Below, piece by piece: positions 25,040 through 35,649 of a DNA stretch of 64,000 nt. The notes beneath the pieces are model-generated. The model was not told the origin of the DNA and searched no databases. It saw only the letters and a program-made list of their open reading frames with translations. Origin of the DNA: Petrosia ficiformis (lineage: Eukaryota; Porifera; Demospongiae; Haplosclerida; Petrosiidae); assembly GCA_947044365.1 (NCBI GenBank), contig OX345652.1, forward strand, positions 3,592,374-3,656,373, given 5' to 3'. Numbering within the stretch: the first letter of the stretch is position 1; each line of letters opens with the position of its first letter. The translations under genes and the position numbers were made by a program.

Positions 25040-25998
25040 GTGTGTGCTACTCTAGAATCAGGAAATAGATTTGGAATCATGTATTTCTATGGGAATCTAT
25101 GCTCTAAAATAAACCTATTTGCTTGCAGATATAGTATTCATGTGTTGAAGTCCTCTGCAAAGACACGATTGAATCTAAACCAAATCTTGCTGAAATCCTG
25201 GTATCCAGCTCACTCAATACCAAAGATATGTAAAGGTTTTTTAGTTATCTCAGTAGGCTTTTGGAGTATTAGAAGAAGAAACACAAAGATTGCATACTGT
25301 AGTATACTTCATTCTAAATCACGTGATGTAGCAGACAATTCTTTAATTCAGGATATAAACAACAATGGATCGGCATATATTCAAAAGCTGGTGATGGCAT
25401 TTCGTCTCATATTCATAGTTATTCTCTTTTCACCTGTATTTATATTACATTGTGCTGGATACATATTTCAATCTTCATCGATTCATTTGCTGAAATGGAG
25501 ATACATAAGATATGCACTACAGAAAGCAGGTCCTGCTTTTGTCAAGTTAGGTCAATGGGCAAGCACCAGAAGAGACTTATTTTCTGCAGACATATGTGAA
25601 ACTCTATCAGGACTTCAGCGTGATTGCTACACACATTCATGGAATAATACCAGAAAGATCATGGAAGAGAACTTTGGCCCTAATTGGGAAGAAATATTCA
25701 CTGATATTAATACAACTCCTATTGGCAGTGGATGTGTAGCTCAAGTGTATAAGTGGCATGTAGCAGCTGATACTGTTTCAACAAAAATCGACGAGGAAGA
25801 TAGAACAGATACTGATGCACAAAACCTTACAGGCAAGTAATATCTGATAATAGTTAATAAGTGTTTAGCAAACAGAACTTAATTCTAATTTCCTAATGGC
25901 CAAGTGAATGTGGACAGATCTAGACTTATAGGAATGATGACATATCATGACAAATAGACTAAAAATTTGTTGTACGCAACCAGAAAATATATATATTA

Positions 25999-26030
<32 letters not shown>

Positions 26031-26358
26031 CCTGATACGGCGAAACATCAAAGTAAACCACAGGGATATGTATAAGATATAGCACCCTGTGGTCAGATAT
26101 AGCACTGCAGTCAGCAGATATAGCACTGTGGTCAGATATAGCACGTGCCGTCGAAACAGACTACAAGGAAACAACGCTTACCTTCTCCAAAGTGCCGACA
26201 AAATGTAGGAGAAGCATCAGACATCAACAAAGGTTTTGTCTTTCGTGATATATATTGGTTATATCACAGCCACTCGTGCTATATCAGATTTATAAAAACC
26301 TTGCCCTCGGGCTCGGTTTTTATAAATCTGATATAGCACTCGTGCTGTGATATAACCT

Positions 26359-26407
<49 letters not shown>

Positions 26408-29400
26408 CTTCAATATATATATGAATTCTTTAACTTATTAACATCATCCAAATTTGGATGATTTACGTAAATTATAAGAATCATCCAAATTTGGATGATT
26501 TACGTAAATTATAAGAATCATCCAAATTTGGATGATTTTAAAAAGTTGAAGAAATCATCCAAATTTGGATGATTTTAAAAAGTTGAAGAAATCATCCAAA
26601 TTTGGATGATTTTAATAAGTTGAAGAAATCATCCAAATATGGATGATTTAGATAAGTTATAAGAATCATCCAAATTTGGATGATTTATGAAAGTTAAAGA
26701 AATCATCCAAATTTGGATGATTTTAATAAGTTGAAGAAATCATCCAAATTTGGATGATTTTAGTAAATTGTAAGAATCATCCAAATTTGGATGATTTACG
26801 TAAATTATAAGAATCATCCAAATTTGGATGATTTATGAAAGTTAAAGAAATCATCCAAATTTGGATGATTTTAATAAGTTGAAGAAATCATCCAAATATG
26901 GATGATTTAGATAAGTTATAAGAATCATCCAAATTTGGATGATTTTAGTAAATTGTAAGAATCATCCAAATTTGGATGATTTTAAAAAGTTGAAGAAATC
27001 ATCCAAATTTGGATGATTTTAGTAAATTGTAAGAATCATCCAAATTTGGATGATTTACGTAAATTATAAGAATCATCCAAATTTGGATGATTTATGAAAG
27101 TTAAAGAAATCATCCAAATTTGGATGATTTTAATAAGTTGAAGAAATCATCCAAATATGGATGATTTAGACAAGTTATAAGAATCATCCAAGTTTGGATG
27201 ATTTATGAAAGTTAAAGAAATCATCCAAATTTGGATGATTTTAATAAGTTGAAGAAATCATCCAAATATGGATGATTTAGATAAGTTATAAGAATCATCC
27301 AAATTTGGATGATTTATGAAAGTTAAAGAAATCATCCAAATTTGGATGATTTTAATAAGTTGAAGAAATCATCCAAATATGGATGATTTAGATAAGTTAT
27401 AAGAATCATCCAAATTTGGATGATTTATGAAAGTTAAAGAAATCATCCAAATTTGGATGATTTTAATAAGTTGAAGAAATCATCCAAATTTGGATGATTT
27501 TAAAAAGTTGAAGAAACCATCCAAATTTGGATGGTTTTAGTAAATTGTAAGAATCATCCAAATTTGGATGATTTACGTAAGTTATAAGAATCATCCAAAT
27601 TTGGATGATTTATGAAAGTTAAAGAAATCATCCAAATTTGGATGATTTTAATAAGTTGAAGAAATCATCCAAATTTGGATGATTTTAGTAAATTGTAAGA
27701 ATCATCCAAATTTAGATGATTTGCTCAACTTGTTAAAATCTATTCTGTTAATTAACTACACAATTATTTCACCATAAATTATATTATTGTAGTTCCTGTT
27801 GCTGTCAAAATTCTTCATCCTGGTGTAGTTAATTCAGTAACTCGTGATATTTACTTGATGAGATTTCTGGCTTTGTTGATAGATAGAATTTATCCTAATT
27901 TCTACTGGATAAGTTTGAGAGAATGCGTTGAAGAATTTGGAATTGTAATGTTGAAACAGGTAATACTGGTTTTAATTAATAAAGAAGTAGCACCCTTTCA
28001 GAGCTAAATATAATGGGACTAAGCCCTCTCATAAGTGAATAGAGTGTGCATGCATGGATGCATACATAATAATTATGCATGGTTTCTGTTTGTAGACTTT
28101 GGTACCTGGTTTGGCTCGCAGCGTGTTGATAGGTCAAGGCTTTGTCAGCTGATTGTTATCCCACACGCATTCACAAGGGATTTAAATGATTGCTTCTGTT
28201 TGTCTGTTATGCAAAACGTTTTTGGAGAATGACTTTATAATAATTTCAATATCTTGTAAACTCATCAGAAAGCTCATAATTTGTAGCATATTAGGGCTGT
28301 GCAATATGGGGAAAAATAGTATTGTGTATTGTTCCCAAAAATATCATGATATGATACATTATCACAATATTCGATACAATAATTGAAATGTTTATATAAA
28401 TGTCCTGTTTGGTTGTATTTATCAAGAAATGGTAAAAGAAATTATCAAAGTTATGCACACTAGCTTGTTATAATTGCTTTTAGGTATAAAAGTAAGCAAA
28501 TTAGAAAAAAAACCAGATTTAATAAACTGCCCATCAGAGTTTTAGATAAGTTTTGAAGCTTGGGCTAAATTGGCTCAAAAATGGTTAGTGTGTGCGTCAT
28601 TGAGAATACATCTTGAGCCAATTAATAAAGAGTTAATGCTGTTAGTGACAATATAATCATAATTAACTGTGCCACTGACCCAAAGAGAGAACTGTGCAGT
28701 GCCAAATAAGAAGCTTTTTGGGCCAATGGTGAGCCATATGAGCTGATCAAAAACAAGCTGCCCATACTAGTGTATCGATACATTCAAAAGGCAATATTGT
28801 ATCCCGATATTGATTGAAATATCAATATTTCAATATATCAATATGTATTGCACATCACTATTGCATATCTTACATAATTGCATATCTTACATAGGCTAAT
28901 GCAGTTTACAGTATCTACAATTTCTGTATTTTCTAGAATATTGCTCATGCCTCTCGGTCATATATATATTCCTAAAACAACTTTAAAAGTTATACATAAA
29001 TAATATGAGATACGGCTTTCTGGCTTGCGAATCACAACTCACTTACTGATAATTCACTTATTAATGTCATAGGTGGATTTACAATTAGAAGCACAGAATA
29101 TGGAAAAATTCCAACTCAAATTCCAATCAAATCCTCAAATTCATTTTTCAACTCCAGTTTACCCATTTGTCACAAAGTCTGTTATAGTTGAATCTTTTGA
29201 GGTATGTAACATCAAATCTCATTCATTAGTTTTCATGCTATGTAGGCTGTTAGGACATGTTATGTAATATGCAATGTTTAACTAAATGGTAATAATTTTT
29301 ATAGACAATAGAATATGAGTGTATTATAATTATAATACTTATTATAATTATATACTTCATATTTGACAGGGTTGTGGACTATGTTTTCAAAATGGATGGG

Positions 29401-30604
29401 GTACTATTTACTAACTAGTATAGAGAAGAATTAGTGGTGCAATGATAAGAAATTTTACCGATATTTTGATAAACCGATAATTACTTTAAATATATACCGA
29501 TAATCGATACCAATCCGATATTATATCTACCTTCTGGTTTCTGATTCTTTCAATGAGAATGAGCATTTTCTCAATAATTATGAGTATCATAAAAGCAATT
29601 AATAACAAGAAATGACATTGGTGCACTTTTACTGATACCGATACTAAAAATAATGGCCAATAATGACCAATTACTGATCTGATTATCGGAACATCACTGA
29701 GAAGAATGCTATTTTGAGCACATTGTAGCTATTTTTAATTAATATCAATGATTAATAAATATAATAAAAATATGGGAGCTTCAGCCCCCCAACTCTCTTG
29801 TGTACATGCATCATATAATGGGTGGAACAATGACTTATGATTTCACTACATACACATAATTAACTGATTAAACATGACACAATTGTCTTCCAGGAAGGCG
29901 TACACATTAGTGACTACTTGAACATTGAAAGATCTGGTATTCACCAACAACTTGCTAAACTGGGTATAGATTTGTTGCTTAGCATGGTAAGAAATGATGT
30001 AGTACATATTACTTTTATGTTATTAATGGTACTCTAATGTACATGTGTGTGATATACTGTGTACTATACTATCATGACTATTATATAATGTATTAATAAT
30101 ATATAAATAATATAATTATATATATCCCGATACGGCGAAAGTAACCACGGGTTTTATACATCAGATATAAAACATATCATCAACCATAGCAATACCCACC
30201 TGGTCCAGACTCAAGATGAAACGTTAGGAGAAGCTACAGTAGTTTTGTCCTTCTGGAAATAAATCCATTACTTGTGCTATAACAGATTTATAATCACCTT
30301 GGCCTCGCGCCTACAACCCTTCGGCTTGATGATTATAAATCAGATATATCATTTGTAGGTGTGTTATAACGTACATATCAGTGTTTTTGATAAGCTCATA
30401 TGCCACACCATTGGCCCAAAAAGATTCTTACTTAGCACAGCACAGTTCTCTCTTTGGGCCAGATGGTGCAGTTATATTGTCAATAACAGCATTAACTCTT
30501 TGTTAATAGGCTCAAGATGTATTCCCAATGACACACACACTAACCATTGTAGAGCCAATTTGGCCCATGCTTCAAAACACATCAAAAACGCTGATACATA
30601 TACA

Positions 30605-30647
<43 letters not shown>

Positions 30648-32848
30648 ATATGTATGCTCATTGTATTCTAGAGACTAGAACTTTATAAGTTTATTTGTCT
30701 CTAACCATACATGTAATTCTCTGACATTTATGCTTTTCTTTTCAGTTATTTATTCATAATTTTGTTCATGGTGATTTACATCCTGGTAATATTCTTGTTC
30801 GTTTCCCTGTTGAGTCAAGTGATATACCTACACTAGTAATATTGGACTGTGGTGTGGCAACAAGCCTATCTAAGAAAGACTGGTCAAACCTGTTTGACCT
30901 GTTCACTGCCATTGTAAAAAAGGAGGTGTGTTATGCTAGATATCATAGTAATGATTGCTTATCACATATACATATAAGTATGTGAACAAGGTCTGGATGA
31001 GTAACAGCAGGAATAAAATTAAACAAACCACTTCGATAAGTACAGCTACTTTGTCTTTTCTTCTTAGCGACAGGTACTTCAGTAGGTTATATGGAAGTGG
31101 TTTGTTTAATTTATTTCCTGCTGTTATCCACCCCCACTTATTTCATTGAAAGCGTTTTTTATTATTCTTGTATATATATCACATACAATCTGGTTAAATA
31201 GAATTGCATGAATTTTGTTATTCCCAGGGTAAGAAAGTTGCTGATTTGATGCTGGACAATGCACGCTATAGTGATTGTCATGATATTGAGAGCTATAGAG
31301 ATGAGATGTACCAACTTGTTGATGATGCAGCTAAACAACTCAATCTTCATCATGTAAGTAATAGCTATAAGTAATAATATAATAGGCATTAAGGCGGTTC
31401 ACATAATGACACAAAGCCTTGTGTTCTTTTGTATCACGTCAATGTGTAAACACCATATCCTTCCTTCAACAGTGTCAGACCTAACGTAATGTGAGGATAG
31501 GATCTATTATATCTTTGCATCAGCTGTGTTGTGTTTCACCAATGAGTTTTTAGAATTTTATCACAATACAACAGATGCAACACAAGGCTTTGCGTTATTA
31601 TGTGAACCCAGCCTTAATTTAAGCAACTAGCCATGATAACAGAAGGCCTAACTGCCACCTAAATAAAATGGAACCCACTTATAATAGTCTGTTTTAATGT
31701 GATTATTGCATTGTCGTACATAGTTCTATATTACTATGGCAACCTTATTTCGTGACCCTTATAATCAAGGATGGAAGTGCTATATGATGATTCACAATAC
31801 TGTTCACAATAGATTGATGTCAGTCATCTATTCTCAAATTTATTTGAAATTCTGATCAAGCACTCGGTAAGCAAATTATATACATGTAGACATCAAGTAC
31901 AATTTCAGTTATACATGCAGTATTTGTGGTTTGGAGAGGAAAATTATAGTTCATACTTCATGTAGGCCTAATAACTTTAGAGTATATATGGTACTACACT
32001 AGGCTGTATATATTAGGGTGAGGTTTCTACCAGTACTTCAATTCCTGGTATTGAGTACTGCCCCAGCTGGAACTACCACGTCCCTTTTGTGTGCATATTA
32101 GTGGATATATACCACACCTTTTACATGGAGTCAACACTGCTTTTGAATCCCCACATAACTTCCTTATTATTATCTTCTGCGAAACCAATTACAATTAGTG
32201 GAACTGCTTTCTTTTCCTTACAAACACAACTGTATTCTTTCATCATGAGGAAAATAATAAAATCAAAATGACAATGTGATGTATCCAACATGCTTTTGGT
32301 TCATGTTTCATGTAATAATCAGAGCATTTATGGTACTATACTACCATGAATGCATGATAGCAAAGAATGGAGTATTTTGGCATCGGTAAAAGTGTTATCT
32401 GATTAGTAAAACCACCTTTTGGCTGTTTCTTGATGTAACCGGCAGTGGAATTACATAAATTATTCTATAGGGGTTATCATTATTAGTTTGTTATTTATAG
32501 AATGATCGTTTCTATTTATAGAATGATCGTTTCTATTTATAGTAGTAATGATTATACCAAGGAACTGCCCATCTTTTCCTACACAATTAATAGAGGTAAA
32601 CTTTATTCAGCCTCTCCTTTAATCTACATGTATATATGCTTCCAGTGTTTTGATATAATTTGTACATGACTATAAATGAATCTCCATTGTAGGTCAAGCT
32701 TGAATCTAACTTTGCATCTGTTATGTTAGCAATCATGGTGTTGGAAGGTCTTGGACGTTCGTTAGATCCAGAACTGGACATTTTAGAATCAGCTCGGCCG
32801 TTTTTAATACAAGAAGCTAAAAGACAGATAATGGACTTATTTGACTGA
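25040..32848 (+). CDS. ADCK2: ADCK2-type UbiB/ABC1 atypical protein kinase, mitochondrial
   Basis: Seven exons: 25040-25832, 27793-27959, 29073-29201, 29894-29986, 30746-30925, 31228-31353, 32693-32848, giving 547 aa in consistent phase (human ADCK2 is about 626). The N-terminal 130 aa hold a basic, Ser-rich stretch and a hydrophobic segment (LIFIVILFSPVFILHCAGYI), as expected for a mitochondrial membrane protein. UbiB signatures: KxGQ motif FVKLGQWASTRRDLF (about K169), nucleotide-loop equivalent GSGCVAQVYK, VAVKILHPG (Lys), VHGDLHPGNILV (catalytic loop), LDCG (DFG equivalent), and the C-terminal ADCK2 signature LESNFASVMLAIMVLEGLGR. ADCK2 has been linked to mitochondrial lipid and coenzyme Q metabolism. 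The ATG at 25079 would remove 13 residues and leave a better mitochondrial presequence. Intron 1 uses a GC donor (25833). It converges on DTD1. Confidence 0.95.
26028..26362. mobile_element. MITE family C copy
   Basis: Starts CCTGATACGGCGAAACATCA, includes tandem GATATAGCACCCTGTGGTCA words, the block AAAGTGCCGACAAAATGTAG, and a terminal hairpin (GATTTATAAAAACC ... GGTTTTTATAAATC, then ATATAGCACTCGTGCTGTGA). It sits between (TA)n tracts. Other copies at 30125, 58975 and (partial, inverted) 63780. Confidence 0.75.
26443..27720. repeat. Array of 35 palindromic CArG-containing 37-bp units
   Basis: 35 units in exact 37-bp register with no indel (26443 + 37n; last starts 27701). Each has a 20-bp core, usually ATCATCCAAATTTGGATGAT, a perfect palindrome, plus a 17-bp AT-rich spacer in about six recurring versions. 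The centre CCAAATTTGG, or CCAAATATGG in about five units, fits the CArG consensus CC(A/T)6GG bound by MADS-box factors such as SRF. Only two units break it (CCAAGTTTGG near 27190 and the last one). The unit at 27516-27535 carries two matched changes and stays palindromic. It lies in ADCK2 intron 1. Confidence 0.95.
28292..28860. mobile_element. hAT-type MITE (569 bp) containing a nested MITE B
   Basis: Termini TAGGGCTGTGCAATATGG and ATATGTATTGCACATCACTA; flanking 8-mers TAGCATAT / TTGCATAT (7 of 8). It is interrupted by a second element at 28535-28757. It lies in ADCK2 intron 27960-29072. Confidence 0.8.
28535..28757. mobile_element. hAT-type MITE family B, nested
   Basis: Termini CAGAGTTTTAGATAAG and CTGATCAAAAACAAG, flanked by a perfect 8-bp duplication CTGCCCAT (28527-28534 and 28758-28765). 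Inserted into the MITE at 28292-28860, so it is the younger of the two. Confidence 0.88.
29432..29699. mobile_element. hAT-type MITE, 268 bp
   Basis: Termini TAGTGGTGCAATGATAAG and TTATCGGAACATCACTG with a perfect 8-bp duplication AGAAGAAT (29424-29431 and 29700-29707). Interior rich in CCGATAATCGAT words. Confidence 0.88.
30125..30370. mobile_element. MITE family C copy
   Basis: Starts CCCGATACGGCGAAAGTAAC, has a GAAACGTTAGGAGAAGCTAC block like the AATGTAGGAGAAGCATC block of the 26028 copy, and ends in an ATTTATAATCA...TGATTATAAAT hairpin and GTGTTATAACGTACATAT. Confidence 0.7.
30379..30593. mobile_element. hAT-type MITE family B, 215 bp
   Basis: Termini CAGTGTTTTTGATA and ATCAAAAACGCTG, flanked by GTACATAT / ATACATAT (7 of 8). 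Opposite orientation to the 21592 copy. It lies in ADCK2 intron 29987-30745. Confidence 0.85.
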
Positions 32849-33190
32849 AAATACACGAAATTTGTAATTAAAAACATGTAAAAAATAGCTGATCAACTAT
32901 ACCTATTTGTTTAGTGATGCATTTTAGTATAGAGCAGTTAGGTTATGAAATAGTATTATGCAAACACTATATTCTCTTACTTTGCTAAGATCCTAAGCAT
33001 GGAAGTCTCAAGGGCATTTCACTAATTCTATAATAATTATATATTTACTCACATACGAATGAAACCAGTATATAAAACTGTACATTATATATAGTTCTAC
33101 ATATAATATACAAAATATATTACGATAATAATAAATAAAATTTATAATTAGAGATGATTCGTTCAACTATTTTCAAGTTCACAACTTTTT
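32849..33190. terminator. Shared 3' region of convergent ADCK2 and DTD1
   Basis: 342 bp between the two stop codons. AATAAATAAAA at about 33130-33140 is the likely ADCK2 poly(A) signal. From about 32859 the whole region is duplicated at 44362, so the ADCK2 3'UTR has a second copy inside DTD1. Confidence 0.6.
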
Positions 33191-33537
33191 TCATGTATTG
33201 TGTACTTCAGGTGTTGAATCGCTACCACCAGATGCACCAGTAGACTGATCTTTCTGAGGTTTTCTCTAGACAAGGGGATAATAATTATTATTTATTATTG
33301 GCATTTTCAGGGAAGCAAGGTTAGGACCCTTCCTCCCAAGTTTAAATGCTTAAAAGTATCTCAAATGCCACCAGACACAATCTCATAACATCTGGATTTC
33401 AAACATTTCTTGTGGGAAGGGGATGACCCTAGACCCCCCTTTAATAATTTAACCAGTATTTTCTATCCTTCCCTGTCCTCTCCAAACATCTTCTATGAAA
33501 TCCTGCTCTAACAGCACTTAGCTTTTCTTAGTCTTTA
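32859..33537. repeat. Segmental duplication, left copy (ADCK2 3'UTR + DTD1 last exon)
   Basis: From AATTTGTAATTAAAAACATG to the start of the repeat block, nearly identical to 44362-45040 at a fixed offset of 11,503 bp. The difference I noticed is one G/A (TATTACGATA versus TATTACAATA). The duplication begins 11 bp after the ADCK2 stop. Confidence 0.9.
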
Positions 33538-35618
33538 ATTTTCTATATTTTCGATTCGTAAGAATAATAATTAAATTTAGTCTATTACAGTAGAAAGCCT
33601 ACGATTAATTATGCTTGTATTAAATACATATGTATACTACTCTATTTTTCTTAATCTTTATTTTCGATTCGTAAGAATAATAATTAAATTTGGTCTATTA
33701 CAGTAGAAAGCCTACGATTACTTATGCTTGTATTGAATATACTAGTTTATTTTTCTTAAATTTGGTCTATTACAGTAGAAAGCCTGCGATTACTTATGCT
33801 TGTATTGAATATACTAGTTTATTTTTCTTAAATTTGGTCTATTACAGTAGAAAGCCTACGATTACTTATGCTTGTATTGAATATACTAGTTTATTTTTCT
33901 TAAATTTGGTCTATTACAGTAGAAAGCCTGCGATTACTTATGCTTGTATTGAATATACCAGTTTATTTTTCTTAATCTTTTATCTTCTTTCAATATACCA
34001 ACGACTACCTATAATTATAACGTTAATGTTCTTTTGATAAAACCTTTTTTCTTTTCCTAATCCAATGAATTAATTAAGTACTATCATTTTCGATTGCATT
34101 TCATTGGAAATATTTTCAAATTAATGAACTAATTTCTTTCTCTTTCAAGTAGCTACGTACGTAGCTATAATTATTTCTTGAGACTATTTTCAAATGAAAA
34201 TATTTTCTAATTAGCTAGCTATCACTTTTTCTACTTTTTTGTTATAATTGAATACACTATTTTCGATATAATTTGTTTAATTCGACTGGTTGCATTAAAA
34301 AAAAAATCATCATCATTGCATGCATCCTTCGGCAAAGAACGTTTTCAAAGTACAACAGTATTAATTTTTGTTCGGTTTCTACAGAAGCAAAAAAGATTAG
34401 CACTAATATTTTACATAAATTATTTAATAATTATTATTATTCTAGACATCAATATTTTAAATTATTACAATTAATAATTAATTGCTTGCATCCGCACCCT
34501 GCACACACCTCCCCGGAGAGGATGGGTGCGTGCATGCATGCATGCTCTCAGACCTGCTGCACGTGCAGGAATTTGAGCTCCCTATCATAAGCCAGAGAAG
34601 CCTGTGCATGTCATCGATCTCAAGACTCAAGACGAAGAAGATTCTGCATGTACCAGGGAGGGACCCAGGACCAAGATGTGAAGGATGTGGATAGATGGAC
34701 GAAGATTAAACAACAGGTGATTCTTGTTCTTCTATGTGCATTGTTGCCATCCATGCCCATGTAATTCATGCATATCATATTAATAATTCCGTTTGTCTAT
34801 CATGTTAATTTACATATTGTTTCTTCTCTCTCCCAGAAAACTCTACTCGCTACCTCCCTGTCCATCTATCCACTCTCTCTCTCTACCTCATCGCATCTAT
34901 ACTTCAATAAGAGGTAAGTTATGTCTCCATACTCTTTTCTCTATTCTATACTTTCTTCTTAAATATTATTTTATTGTGAACAGTGTATTTACTATTTTTC
35001 CTCCCTGCACAGGTCTGTTTCTGATGATTTCGAGGTTTCTTCTGGTGTTCTCTTCTTGGAATTCGGATGCTCATTTGTTCTAATCACTCCTATCAGCCAG
35101 GGTCGGCCATGCCACCCTCCTTTTCTTTTTTTGGGGGGGGGGGTTGGCATGGTCGATCCTGGTTGGTAGGAGTGTGCGGGACAAATGAGTATACCGATGC
35201 CCAGGTTGGGGACGCCGGAGGTCTCTTCGAGTCACTAGATCCAGCCCCGTGTGGGGCAGTTCCAGTACATCCGGTCTAGCTCATCTAGTGTTCCAGTTAC
35301 AGTCTAACTACCTCATCCAGTTCCAGTCTACTTCGACCAGTGCTCCAGTTCCAGTCTACTTCGACCAGTGCTCCAGTTTCCAGTCTACTTCGACCAGTGC
35401 TCCAGTTCCAGTCCACTTCGACCAGTGCTCCAGTTCCAGTCTACTTCATCCTAGGACCATCCCCATTGGGATTTCTCTTCTGCAAGGACTCATCTTCATC
35501 GGGATTTCTCTTCTGCAAAGGACTCATCTTCATTGGGATTTCTCTTCTGCAAGGACTCATCTTGATTCATCTCAATGGCAGTCAGTTCTTTGAAATGTAT
35601 TGTTTGTTAGTTTTTTTT

Positions 35619-35649
<31 letters not shown>

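Noticed and set aside
26443..27720. CRISPR-like array of regular palindromic repeats
   Set aside because: The spacers are not unique but belong to about six recurring AT-rich versions, there are no cas genes, and the host is a eukaryote. It is an intronic satellite.
30359..30688. 109-codon ORF
   Set aside because: It lies across MITE B and a (TA)n tract in an ADCK2 intron.
33690..34037. Repeated LVYYSRKPTITYACIEYTS reading frame in the array
   Set aside because: Produced by the 72-bp subrepeat (24 codons); copy number varies freely between units and the longer 110-bp variant breaks the frame.
34990..35290. LTRs of a retrovirus-like element in the 1.8-kb unit
   Set aside because: No TG...CA direct terminal repeats, primer-binding site, or gag/pol similarity were seen.
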